Shown here: piece after piece, positions 45,163 to 56,934 of the stretch
Numbering within the stretch: the first letter of the stretch is position 1
How the letters are laid out: every line of letters begins with the position of its first letter
Assembly (NCBI GenBank): GCA_022432975.1
Contig: CM039508.1
Coordinates: forward strand, 29,577,008 to 29,641,007
Length of the DNA stretch: 64,000 nucleotides
Direction: 5' to 3'
Source: Begonia masoniana
Lineage: Eukaryota > Streptophyta > Magnoliopsida > Cucurbitales > Begoniaceae
The notes under the pieces: generated by a model
The model's input: the letters and a program-made list of their open reading frames with translations, nothing else
Told to the model about the DNA's origin: nothing
Databases searched by the model: none
Program-made: the position numbers and the translations under genes

Positions 45163-46110
45163 CCTGGCGGCAGCAGGTGTGCGGGGTGCACGCGGTGTTG
45201 GGCGCGCCGCACTGCAAGGCATGGCGTGGTGCGCGTGCGGTGCGTGCGGTGTGGCCACACGATAGGCGCGTGATGCACGCGGCAAGGAACGTCGCACACG
45301 TAGCATGCGTCGTGGCCAAGCTGTAGGCGCGCAGTGCGCGATTGGCCCGCGAGGGTCGCGATGCGCGTGCAGGGCATGTGCCAGTGGCCAAATGATGGGC
45401 GCGCGGTGGTGTGCGATGTTGTCAACCAGGGGGCACGCGGTTGCGCGCGTTGTATTTGCGATGTGGTCCGCCAGATGGCGCACGACGGCGTGTAGGGTGA
45501 TGCATGTGGTGCGTGTTGTGCGTGTGGTGTGCACGACACAGGCGCGCGGGGCATGCGTAGAGCGCATAAGAGGCGGACGCGCCAAAGTTAGGGCGTGCCT
45601 AATGCCTATGCCCTTCATGTCTTATTGGGTCCTAAGTTTAAAATAATGTTTTCCGACCCTAAACGAGTTGTTTTACGTATGTTTTAAGTTAGGCATTAAA
45701 TGTTGATAGAAGGGGATCAATCGTTCAAAGTCCGTTCTTTAATGATTTAAGGAGAAAAATGAAAAATTTTACGTGAGAAGTCGAGGTTTAAATGTAAAGT
45801 ACGTCACGGCTAGGCTATGGAGGCCCTGACGGGGTTGGGGTCGTCATACAGGCGTGTGCCCTGGCGATGCTGTTGCGTGCCTACGCTCTGCGGCCAAGTG
45901 TTGCCCTTGTGCGCGCTGCATGCTCGGCCAGATGCTTCTCCATGCGCACTTGTGACTGTCTCGTGCGCGCGCCACCTGTTGCAAGGTGCTGCTCCCTGCG
46001 CGCGCCAGATGATGATCTTGTGCGCCCTTCTTGAGCCATGGCTTGACCATGTTCCTCCTTTGTGCGCCATAATGCTTCCTCATGCGCGCCATGCCTTGGA
46101 TTCTCGAGTG
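45163..46110. repeat. GC-rich degenerate repeats, two blocks
   Basis: 45,163-45,560 repeats motifs like GGCGCGCGGTG and GTGGCCA about every 60 bp; 45,855-46,110 holds similar motifs (GCGCGCCAGATG, TGTGCGCC) in the opposite orientation. Together with a 300-bp moderately AT-rich spacer. Several long overlapping frames (up to 188 residues) on both strands come from the lack of stops in GC-rich DNA; none resembles a known protein. Confidence 0.6.
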
Positions 46111-47960
46111 CATACCAATTGTTCGATGAAATGCCTCTTCCATGTTTTTGCCCCAATTCGATCCAAGACTCCACCCAAGAATTCCAATGGTCATTTTTTG
46201 CAATATTAATGTATGTCTTAGTGAAATGACTCAATTGATCACTTACCTTTATCCGAGCATGAGTCTTTGGGCTCCGGGGAACATCAGGATGGACATATGA
46301 TACAATGTCCTCAATCTTTGGCGAAACATAATGGTGTGTCAAATAGTGCCATTAAGTGCTCAACGCTCTGGTGTCTCAGCCCTTGCGAGTCATGTTCCCT
46401 CTCAATGAGATACTAGCAAAGATCTGGGCTCTTGGTAAAAAGAGCCTTCTTCTTACAACCCTCCTGAAACTCTAAAGTGTTGACTTGTATGAGAGAATGG
46501 TCGACCCTTGTGAGAGGTTGATCTACCCTTCAAAGGGTCGACCCTTGTAAGAGATCTGACAACTGCTAGCTAGTCAGGTCGATCAGTGGAGTGTTCGAGT
46601 GTTTGCACTGGGATTTATTTAAGAGAAAATTTTATTGTCTCGACAAAGTTTGCGGCTGGTTGTCACTTCTTTTGACTTGGGTCCCTAGTACAGATAAATG
46701 ACACATCCATCTTTCCCTAGTGTTAGAAAGGAATTTACTCACTTTGATTTTGGTTATAGGTTCTAACGACTTCACCGATTTCAAGCCTATTCTAGATATT
46801 GTCACTCGTGTTGGTAAAAAAACAATTGCTGTCGAGGTAAAGATTTTATATTGTTATGCATTACATCATGTTTTCAAAACATTATTTTGTGGGTTGCCAC
46901 ATATGAAAATCTGATGGGAATTGTTTGACAACACGTCTGTTTTTACGTATATGTATGTATGTTTTACACATTTACTTTATGCATACATGGTTTAGTTTTG
47001 TTGATTATATAATACACTCGTGGATGAACCTCCTGATGCATTGTACGATTTTGGTGTCAAAGCATCATGAGGTTATCCCAGTACATATTCAACTGCGCAA
47101 AGATATTTACACATTTTAAAAATAGGTAATAGGGAGATGATGACACACTCTTTGAATTTTGAATCTTTTTTGTACGCAGACTGTGTCATTGTTGACCTTT
47201 GCGCTGACAACCCTTGTGACATTGTCGAGTCTTTAGATCGCCATCACTTTTACTTCTTTTAGGCTCATGAGACGCTTCTTTCACTGGGACAATTTTTAAA
47301 TAAAAAGCACAATGAAGGCTTATTTTTATATAGTTATCTATATATACAATAATGTTTTGATCACCGCCCTATCAACGACTCGTGGAGCCTTTTTGTTAAA
47401 AATAATGGAAAGAGATCTTTGAAATAAATGTAAACATATGCACCAGATTTCAACCCAGATCATTGTTTTGAGTTGAAAGACAAAACCAGTTTTATATGTA
47501 TTGCACTCCACTAATTAGTCATTCACCCCAAACGACCTCATCTTTTCTAAGTAAGAATTGAGGCGACCAAGACTAGAGTTTGAGGTGGAATATTTGATTC
47601 TCTTTCCTTTCTTGAGTGTTTACTTTCCTTGGTGAGGACTCTTTAAATTATGTGGGTCTGTAGAATGAATCAACTAGTGTTGGATGTTATTTCTTTCCTA
47701 CACGATATTTAATTTTGTGTTGTGATAAATTGCACTATTTTTATAATGTTTTAATCAATAGTTGACCTCGTCCATCCCTTGTGACCTATCGTTTTAAATT
47801 TTGAATTATGCCTTCTACTGTAATTTTAGCCTTGGGCTGGGCAATAAATCCTTTACAAGGATCAGGTCGTTCGACCCGACATTTCTGTTATTCTATGACA
47901 ACATGAGATAGTCATTACAATCGCATCACAATGCCATACATTTGAGCTCACCCATAAATG
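46111..47960 (+). repeat. F repeat copy 3
   Basis: GTCGACCC-rich part at 46,460-46,580, then blocks shared with other F copies: TGTCACTTCTTTTGACTTGG (46,660), the TTTTACGTATATGTATGT block (46,950), GTGTCAAAGCATC (47,060), the palindromic TATATAT block (47,350) and CGACTCGTGGAGC (47,380). No coding frame recognised. Confidence 0.6.
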
Positions 47961-49974
47961 ATGATAGCACTTCTATCATTAAGAATCTAATGCTTATGGC
48001 CAAGGAATTGAAAGTTGATTGAAAGTTATGTGTCATGGGTCCTAGGATGTGATATCTAGTATCAAATCTAGATGGTCTCTAGTATGTTGTGCTAGCTTTG
48101 CCTTTATGAGTTACGTGAAATTAGTATTACATTTATTGTGTTCAAATTGGACAGATAGATAAAGGAAAAGCATATGAGATTAGAAATCAGAGTATCATAG
48201 TGGAAGCGTGGTTTTGAATTTACTTTACAGGATGAGTTGATTCTAATGTCGAGAATGAAATTTCTTTAAGGTTGGGAGAATGCAATGATTTGGTTAAAAT
48301 GAATCGAATTAATCACATTACAATGATAAAATGTGATTAGAAATGGTTAATATAATGGTTTGAATTCCTCTCTAGGCTATGTTTAATAATATGTTGTGAA
48401 TTTCATCATGAATGATATATAAATACAAGGTATGGAACTTTTTTAAAAGAAATGGCATAAAACAGTTTGCATGTTAAAAGTGGAACTATTTTACTAAGCA
48501 TGTTTGAATATAACTTCCGTAATGATTGTTGTAGTAATTGGATTGCTTTGAAATTTTTCAGTGTTCAATTCGACATGTAGTAGAAGAGTATAATTTTGAA
48601 ACGAAAGAATTTAGATGTATGAAGTCAAAGTTGTGCAAATTAGAAATAGGTTGAGCCATATTTAATTAAAACTACACAGTTTTGGTAAAAGATTTTAAAT
48701 TGAATTATGGAGGGAGAATTTGAAAAAAACTATAGAAGGAAAAATGTCTCTAACACTCTATAATATGTTTTTATGTAATAAATTTAGATAACCAATGAGG
48801 TGATGACACATGGCGGTCATATATTTTTAGGTGAGGTACTTGTTTAAGTGAGTAATTCAAAGAATTAATCATTATTAAAGTTAATTAATCATGATTAGTT
48901 TAATTAATTTATGATTAATTTAAACATAAGCTTAATTAATTAAAGAAAGTTAGAATTAATTAATTAAGCTTATCTTAGTTGAGTGAGTAGCTGAATTGGG
49001 AAATAGTGAATGTTTAAGTTTAAAATTGTATTTAACAAAGAAAAATAAGTGAATTTGTAATTAATATAATTACTAACTATATAGTAATTACCTTAGAGTT
49101 TTTCTCTTATAACTACATATTATATTTACTCAAAATCAATTTCTATTGATATAGTTATTACATATATATTGATCATCTATTAAAATTCATAATAGAGCTA
49201 GATTCGAGTCCATTAGTTTCTCATATTTTTTACTACTATTAGTTCTTAATTAAATAATAAATTCATATTATTTATGAATTGTGCACCAATCAGTTCATCG
49301 CAGAAGAAATAAACAAACATATATAAAATAATAGATTTCATTGCATTGGTGTTGGCAATCCCAACGACTTATTTAATTTATTCTCAAAATAGAATATTTA
49401 TATAATATACTTAGTACAAAAACTTTATTAAGTAAATTAAAGAATAATTTAATATGAAATAGGAGTCTACTGGATACAATGAATTAAAATCATACATATA
49501 TCATCATTATTATGTTGAAATTATATTTTCTTATCTCAATCTCATATAATTATATTATGTAAAACATATTCACTTTATGTTACAACATATATAGTCGAGA
49601 TTTGTCTATACATTTTTAATATAATGAATTATGTTTCTATCTTTATTTTATTTGAAAATTTTATACTTCAAATATATGTTATGTACTTATATTATTTATT
49701 ATTCTTTATATTTTATTTAATATATACACAATTTATATGGTAACATAAAGTTTGCATTAATCAATAAAGGTTTTCATGAATTTTATAAAACATGTCATAT
49801 ACTATAAACATAAAAATTAATGAACAAAAAATACTCATTCATTATATCAACAAACGTTAATTACATTTGTTTGTGGGGCATAAAACACCTAAAGTATTTC
49901 CTTTGAACTTCAATTTATTGCACTGTCATTATATTATATCATTATGTGGACTTCAACCTATATCGCGTGGGTTA
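47961..49974. other. AT-rich DNA, nothing recognised
   Basis: Very AT-rich, with many TTAATTAA-like motifs near 48,870-48,970. It separates an F copy in plus orientation from one in minus orientation. No gene, tRNA or clear element end seen. Confidence 0.5.
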
Positions 49975-50881
49975 TGTCATGACCTAGAGGCGGGCTCAAC
50001 AGAAACACCAAGTTAAACGACCTGATCATCATAGAGGACCCAATTGCCTAACCCAAGTCTCAAATTATAGTAAAAAAGTTAATTCAAAATTTAAAGTCAT
50101 AGTTCACACGGGATGACCAGATGATCACAAAATTATAACGATAATGCAATATATTACAAAAATTAACTACTATGTCAGAAATGAACAACATCCAAGATCA
50201 TATAGTTAGTTAATTATACATACCCAAATCATTAATAGAATCCTAACCAAGAATAATAATCATTCAAGAAAGAAAAAAGAAAATCAAAACGCTTTGCCAC
50301 AAACACTACTCTTGACCCCCTCGATTCTCACGTGGGAAAAATGGGGTCGTTTGAGATGAAAACTCATACTAAATGCAGTGCATGTAAAATTGTTTCATCT
50401 CAAAACACCATGATCTAAGTTAGGATGTCGTGCAATGGTTTACAATTATTTCAAAGATTTCTTTTCATAATTGTTAACAAAACCAGTTCCATGAGTCATC
50501 GATGGGGCGTGATCAAAACATTGTTGTATATATAGACAACCATATCGAAACCCAAGGAACAAGTTATCAGTGCCCTATTACCCATTTTTACAATGAAGCA
50601 AAAACTTTTCACGCAGTAAAAAATGTACAAGAATAGTCTAATGCTTTGACACTGAAATCGTCCAAAGCAATAAGAGGTTCATCCTCTAGTGTATCATATA
50701 ATCAATAAAACTAAATCATGTATGCATAAGGTAAACGTGTAAAAAGTACATACATATGTGTAAACACAGACGTGTTTCGTCATATTTTCATATGTGGTAA
50801 CTCACAAACTAGTGTTTTGAAAACATGATGTAATGCATAACAATATAAAATCTTTACAACAATGAAGACGACAACCTTAAT
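49975..50881 (-). repeat. F repeat fragment, minus strand
   Basis: Reverse complement of 46,830-47,900 over most of its length, with the palindromic GTTGTATATATAGACAAC block at 50,522. It lacks the GTCGAC-rich part and stops where a plus-strand F start begins at 50,882. Confidence 0.6.
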
Positions 50882-51723
50882 TGTAAAAATTGGTATTTTT
50901 ATGATTTATTAATTTCCACATGTCAAATTCTTAGATATTAACTTACGACGTATGATGAGTTTACTCATTTTGTCTTTTAGCCATGTTGGATTTTTCAAAA
51001 ATTTTATGTAAAATCGGTAATTTAATAAATTACCATGCGGTTAAATTAAGGAAAGTTGGCTTTGGGTAATTTAGAATTTACTTTGAGTAAAATTTGGATT
51101 AATGTTTGGAATTTAAGTATTTTGCATTTTATACGTTAATAGAATAAATAGAAGGTTAAACAAATTAATTAACTTAAAGGGTTAAAACCCAAATTGGAAA
51201 AGTTTGATAAAAGGGTTTGGGTAACCATTTTTACTCCATTTGTGCACTGCCGAAGGGAGAAGAGAGGGAGTGTGAGAGGGGCACAATTTGTCTACAAATT
51301 GTCGACCCTCTAGGGCAGAGAAACATTGCCGGAGCTTCCATCTTCAATTTTTGTGAAGACGATCCGAACGTAAGTCGTTCTAAGCTCTTCATTTTTTGAT
51401 TTTAAGTTAAGGTTTCGGTTTGGATTTTTCTTTGAGCAAATGACCTCAAATACTTTGGTATATTTTGAATTGTTGGTATATGTGAAGTTTATGATGGTTT
51501 AATCGTTGTTTGGAGGCAAGAAATGGCGGAGAAGGGTGAGTTTAAAGAATTCCCATTAACTGGAATCGACTTAGAGGTTGACACTTCAGAGGAAATGTCG
51601 ACCAATCATGAATTTCAGTAGGAACCTGAGAGTTTGTGTAACGACCCCTTATCCTAGCAAGATATTATTCGCTCTGGGGATTGGGCCGTAGCCCAATATC
51701 CTCTCCTCACGGCTTTGTTTGGC

Positions 51724-51801
51724 AAGGACTTCCCAGTCGGTCACCCAACCTGGTACTACTCTCGCCGAAGCACTTTTAACTTCAAAGTTCTTATGGGATC
51801 C
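51724..51801 (-). ncRNA. 5S rRNA-like block, Cassandra array LTR 1
   Basis: Reverse complement of the 5S-like block described at 4,851-4,930; A-box and C-box regions both present. Confidence 0.8.
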
Positions 51802-52172
51802 GTTGTCAATTGTGCTCCAAAACGCGTCTTGCTATCTTGGGAGAGTCTCTTTACATATGTTTCATTTCCACATACTTCCCCAAGCGATGTGGGATTGTGA
51901 CGACCCCCTTTTTATGACTCGTCACCTTCCGGTTCGCCCGCGCGGACGTACCGCCATCCGGGTTCCAGTTCGTGCAACCATTGTACATATACTTACACTT
52001 CCGGGTCATCACAATCACCCCCCCCCCCCCAGGGGCCCAACGTCCTTGTTGGCCACATTTCCGGTTGGGTACAGGCTCTGATACCATTTGTAACGACCCC
52101 TTATCCCAGCAAAATATTGTCCGCTCTGGGGATTGGGCCGTAGCCCAATATCCTCCCCTCACGGCTTTGTTT

Positions 52173-52225
52173 GGCGAGGACTTCCCAGTCGGTCACCCAA
52201 CCTGGAACTACTCTCGCCGAAGCTA
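52173..52225 (-). ncRNA. 5S rRNA-like block, truncated, middle LTR
   Basis: A 45-bp deletion in this LTR removes the A-box part of the 5S-like block (the AGTTAAAAGTGC region); the C-box half remains. Pol III transcription from this LTR should be lost. Confidence 0.75.
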
Positions 52226-52582
52226 CTTACGCGTCTTGCTATCTTGGGAGGGTCTCTTTACATATGTTTCATTTCCACATACTTCCCCAAGCGATGTGGG
52301 ATTGTGACGACCCCCTTTTTACGACTCGTCACCTTCCGGTTCGCCTGCGCAGACATACCGCCATCCGGGTTCCAGTTCGTACAGCCATCGTACATATACT
52401 TACACTTCCGGGTCATCACAATCACCCCCCCCCCCCCAGGGGCCCAACGTCCTTGTTGGCCACATTTCCGGTTGGGTACAGGCTCTGATACCATTTGTAA
52501 CGACCCCTTATCCCAGCAAAATATTGTCCGCTCTGGGGATTGGGCCGTAGCCCAATATCCTCCCCTCACGGCTTTGTTTGGC

Positions 52583-52660
52583 GAGGACTTCCCAGTCGGT
52601 CACCCAACCTGGAACTACTCTCGCCGAAGCACTTTTAACTTCGAAGTTCTTATGGGATCC
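52583..52660 (-). ncRNA. 5S rRNA-like block, Cassandra array LTR 3
   Basis: Complete 5S-like block as in LTR 1. Confidence 0.8.
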
Positions 52661-53473
52661 GTTGTCAATTGTGCTCCAAAACGCGTCTTGCTATCTTGGG
52701 AGGGTCTCTTTACATATGTTTCATTTCCACATACTTCCCCAAGCGATGTGGGATTGTGACGACCCCCTTTTTACGACTCGTCACCTTCCGGTTCGCCTGC
52801 GCAGACATACCGCCATCCGGGTTCCAGTTCGTACAGCCATCGTACATATACTTACACTTCCGAGTCATCACAGTTTGAGGAGTCGATACTTCAGTGGAAG
52901 TGTCAGCCACATGACTTTTTACTTTGGAAAGGTGTCGACACCTCAGAGGGAAGTGTCTACCGCTAACATATTTTGGGTTGAAACAGGAGAGGTATGAAGT
53001 GTCGACCACTAGGTGAAGTGTCGACCTCAAGGCCAACCCGAGTGTTTTAAGTGTCGACCGGTGAGTCGACCCCCATTTATAAGTGTTGACCTGTACCCTT
53101 AAAAATTTCAACCGTGCATCTATAGTTTTGGGGAAATTTTGTCACCGAGGCACATAGCGCCTCGGCGAAGTTTGTGACTATTTATAGTGTTTTGTATTGG
53201 GTTTCTAATCTCGATATAGGAGTCATTCGTATGTCTAGTTGAGTGGGATATTCATGACTATGAGATAATTTTGAACCAGTAGCAGAGGTTGTCACTTCTG
53301 TAAGGAAGATGAGTAATAATTGCTGAGGTAGAGATTTTATGTTTTCTATATTGCGTATCATGTTTTTTGAAAACTAGTATTTTGGTGTGTCGCCACTTGT
53401 AAAAGTATGATGGGGTCTGGTCGCAAGCAAGTTTGCTTTATATGTATATGCATGTATGGTTTTCTCATGACAT

Positions 53474-54230
53474 TACCGACTAGCCGACACACGCTACCAA
53501 GAACAACCATCAAAATTGGTGAAGTCGTTAGAACCTATCACCAAAACCAATGTCAAGAAATCTCTTTCTAACACTACGGAAAGATGGATGGAAACTACGT
53601 TGGGACTAGGAACCAAGCCAAAAGAAACAACAAACAGATGCAAACTTTGTAAAGGAGCTATGGACCTCAGCAACGATATTTTCCTTAAATAAATCATTGT
53701 GCGGTCGACCAAACTGGCTAGCGATTGACTGGACTGGCAGACTTGACTAGTCACTCAAAGGTCGACCTTTTGAAGTGTCGATCGGCCTCTCATAGGGGTC
53801 GACCGTTTGAAGGTTTGACTAGTCTTTCACAAGGGGTCGACCGTTTGAAGGTTTGACTAGCCTTTCAGAGGGATCAACCCTTTGAAGGATCAACAAACCT
53901 CTCGCAAGGGTCGTCCAACAATAACGCATCCCTTTTCCACTGATTTTTAACTCAATAAATTTAAAACTTTGAACACAACAAAATCTATCAAAATATCTCG
54001 AAATTAACAAAAAGATTCGAGTTTCCAAGCTCGAATCCAAAATCGATATTTACCCTAAACTTTAAACATGAAAACAGAGAGAATGAATGATCGAAGAACC
54101 TTCAAAAAAGTTTGTGATCAGAGCATCACAAATACTAATTCGGCCTTAGAACTCGACCGATTACACTCACACTAGCCTCTTTCTCTTAGTTCTTCAAAGG
54201 TGAATTCTTGTCACTTTTGCAGTACAAGAG
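53474..54230 (-). repeat. F repeat fragment, minus strand
   Basis: Reverse orientation of the 46,480-46,790 type (ATCACCAAAACCAATGTCAA, TTGTGAC-type block, and GGTCGACC motifs at 53,700-53,910). Faces copy 4 at about 53,473. Confidence 0.55.
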
Positions 54231-54299
54231 GTTATGTTGCAACCTCTTAAATAGGAGTGGTAGGTGCAATGAACCACATTGATTTGTTGGTGGGCATTA

Positions 54300-55086
54300 T
54301 GTAACGACCCAACCCCCCAATGGGCCAGGTCGTGCAGTCCCGGCCTGGCCCATCGGGGGGTTGGGTCGTTACAAAAAAGGCACATTTTTTGTAACGACCC
54401 GCCAGGCTCCCCTGACAGGCCGTGCAGTCCGACCCATAGGCCCACCGACACTACCACGTAGTTTCCCTCAGGCCGTCCCACGTGTACTCACGATCTTCCT
54501 CCACCACGTAGTAAATGGTGGTTTTTGTCTTCCCAGAGATTAGAACCCTAGCCCCCATGTCTACATAACCAAGGATTCACCATCTCTGGTACCACTTGAG
54601 CTAGTAGCTCAAGTGGTACCAGGGATGATGGACCCATGGTTATGAAAACCTAGGAGCTTGGGTTCGAATCCCTAGGAAGCCAAAAACCCCCATTTACCAG
54701 GTGGTGGGGGAAGATTGTGAGTTTTTTTGTAACGACCCAACCCCCTGATGGGCCAGGCTGTGCAGTTCCGGCTCACACAGGGCCTTGCCACGTGGTTTCC
54801 CGAAGGCCGTCCCACGTGTACTCACGATCTTCTTCCCCTCCCCCCCCCCCCCCCCCAAACTAGCTCAAGTGGTACTTCTCACTTGTAACCCAAGTACTAG
54901 TCCCTGAGGTCTTGGGTTCTAGTGGGGAGGGAGGCAAAAACTCCCTTCAGGGGGAAGAAGATCGTAGCTCAAGTGGTACTCCTCACTTGTAGCCCAGGTA
55001 CTAGTCCCTGAGGTCTTGGGTTCTAGTAGGGAGAGAGGAAAAAACTCCCTTCAGGAGGAAAGAAGATCGTGAGTACACGTGGGACG
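54300..55086. repeat. tRNA-headed SINE-like / foldback cluster, left part
   Basis: Units in both orientations. One orientation starts with a tRNA-like head (A box TAGCTCAAGTGG, B box GGGTTCGAATCCC or GGGTTCTAGT), then a GAAGATCGTGAGTACACGTG body and a tail ending GGGTCGTTACAAAA. Heads are at about 54,597, 54,862 and 54,967 (plus) and 54,540-54,596 (minus). The minus and plus heads at 54,540-54,660 are back to back and form a long hairpin. The last unit is cut by the solo LTR at 55,087 and resumes at 58,904. Poly-C run at 54,838-54,857. Confidence 0.7.
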
Positions 55087-55167
55087 TGTAACGACCCGAG
55101 GAGGATCGTCACGTGTCATGACTTTCCTTTAAACTTATCCGTACTTTTATACCTCTGTAATCGGTGT

Positions 55168-55960
55168 ATATATTTTTTTTTATATATATATCAATTCTCA
55201 TTCTAACTAACTTAAGTTCGCTGAACAACCCACATTTAGCTTCACTCCTGCCGGTCGCTAAACGACAAACATCCAGTTGTTCTACCGGCCTGCACGTGCA
55301 TCTCACATGATTCATTAGACATCTATCGGCAGGCACACATATTTGCATCTGCCGACGGTCACGTGCATCACGCGTGACCAATTAAATCATCACTCAATTA
55401 CAACGACAAAAGACTGACTTATCTACGATGACAAGGCACTCCATCTGCGATGGCACACATAACATCTGCCGATGGCATTTATACTACATCTTCCGATAGA
55501 TTAACTCACATCATCTGCCGATGACGTGGCACTACATCTTCTGGTAGATTAACTCACATCATCTGCCGATGACGTGGGACTATATTTTTTTTTATATATA
55601 TATCAATTCTCATTCTAACTTAACTTAAGTTCGCTGACAACCACATTTAGCTTTCAATCCTGCCGGTCGCTAAACGACAAACATCCAGTTGTTCTACCGG
55701 CCTGCACGTGCATCTCACATGAGTCATTAGACATCTATCGGCAGTGCACACATATTGTCATCTGCCGACGGTCACGTGCATCACGCGTGACCAATTAAAT
55801 CATCACTCAATTACAACGACAAAAGACTGACTTATCTACCGATGACAGGCAACTCCATCTGCCGATGGCAACACATTAACATCTGCCGATGGCATTTATA
55901 CTACATCTGCCGATAGATTAACTCACATCATCTGCCGATGACGTGGCACTACATCTTCTG
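55168..55960. repeat. Tandem duplication of about 400 bp in the solo LTR
   Basis: The stretch from the T-rich TATATATAT block (55,168) to the first 48-bp units (55,570) is repeated at 55,571-55,960 with small differences. The second copy leads into the main array. Confidence 0.85.
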
Positions 55961-56934
55961 GTAGATTAACTCACATCATCTGCCGATGACGTGGCACTAC
56001 ATCTTCTGGTAGATTAACTCACATCATCTGCCGATGACGTGGCACTACATCTTCTGGTAGATTAACTCACATCATCTGCCGATGACGTGGCACTACATCT
56101 TCTGGTAGATTAACTCACATCATCTGCCGATGACGTGGCACTACATCTTCTGGTAGATTAACTCACATCATCTGCCGATGACGTGGCACTACATCTTCTG
56201 GTAGATTAACTCACATCATCTGCCGATGACGTGGCACTACATCTTCTGGTAGATTAACTCACATCATCTGCCGATGACGTGGCACTACATCTTCTGGTAG
56301 ATTAACTCACATCATCTGCCGATGACGTGGCACTACATCTTCTGGTAGATTAACTCACATCATCTGCCGATGACGTGGCACTACATCTTCTGGTAGATTA
56401 ACTCACATCATCTGCCGATGACGTGGCACTACATCTTCTGGTAGATTAACTCACATCATCTGCCGATGACGTGGCACTACATCTTCTGGTAGATTAACTC
56501 ACATCATCTGCCGATGACGTGGCACTACATCTTCTGGTAGATTAACTCACATCATCTGCCGATGACGTGGCACTACATCTTCTGGTAGATTAACTCACAT
56601 CATCTGCCGATGACGTGGCACTACATCTTCTGGTAGATTAACTCACATCATCTGCCGATGACGTGGCACTACATCTTCTGGTAGATTAACTCACATCATC
56701 TGCCGATGACGTGGCACTACATCTTCTGGTAGATTAACTCACATCATCTGCCGATGACGTGGCACTACATCTTCTGGTAGATTAACTCACATCATCTGCC
56801 GATGACGTGGCACTACATCTTCTGGTAGATTAACTCACATCATCTGCCGATGACGTGGCACTACATCTTCTGGTAGATTAACTCACATCATCTGCCGATG
56901 ACGTGGCACTACATCTTCTGGAATCTTCTGGTAA
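55927..56934. repeat. 48-bp minisatellite with TGACGTGGC, 21 copies
   Basis: 21 near-identical 48-bp units from 55,927; two more at 55,510 and 55,558. Each unit carries TGCCGATGACGTGGCAC, which holds an ACGT core (ACGTGGC, an ABRE-type bZIP site). The homologous part of the C LTR (22,140-22,720) has only degenerate units. Confidence 0.95.

Larger units (their letters stand above)
51637..52872 (-). mobile_element. Cassandra array with three LTRs and two internal regions
   Basis: LTR-internal-LTR-internal-LTR, minus strand, flanked by GTTTG (51,632-51,636 and 52,873-52,877). LTRs: 51,637-52,013 (377 bp), 52,089-52,420 (332 bp) and 52,496-52,872 (377 bp). Each internal region has a PBS (52,074-52,086 and 52,481-52,493) and a tract of 13 C (G on the element strand). 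One pair of target duplications around three LTRs indicates a single insertion followed by unequal recombination. It splits an F copy. Confidence 0.93.
50882..53473 (+). repeat. F repeat copy 4, split by Cassandra
   Basis: Starts TGTAAAAATTGGTATTTT. GTCGAC motifs lie on both sides of the Cassandra array (51,590-51,610 and 52,878-53,070). The frame at 51,217-51,399 is short and not conserved. The copy ends near 53,473, where the sequence switches to a minus-strand copy. Confidence 0.55.

Noticed and set aside
44988..45618. Frames of 113-188 residues on both strands
   Set aside because: GC-rich degenerate repeats with few stops in any frame; Arg/Ala/His-rich peptides without known domains.
45817..46342. 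Frames of 86-153 residues on both strands
   Set aside because: Same GC-rich repeat effect; the peptides repeat with the DNA period and overlap on both strands.
51719..52759. Frames up to 208 residues near 52 kb
   Set aside because: Translations of Cassandra LTRs, which are non-coding and carry the 5S-like block.
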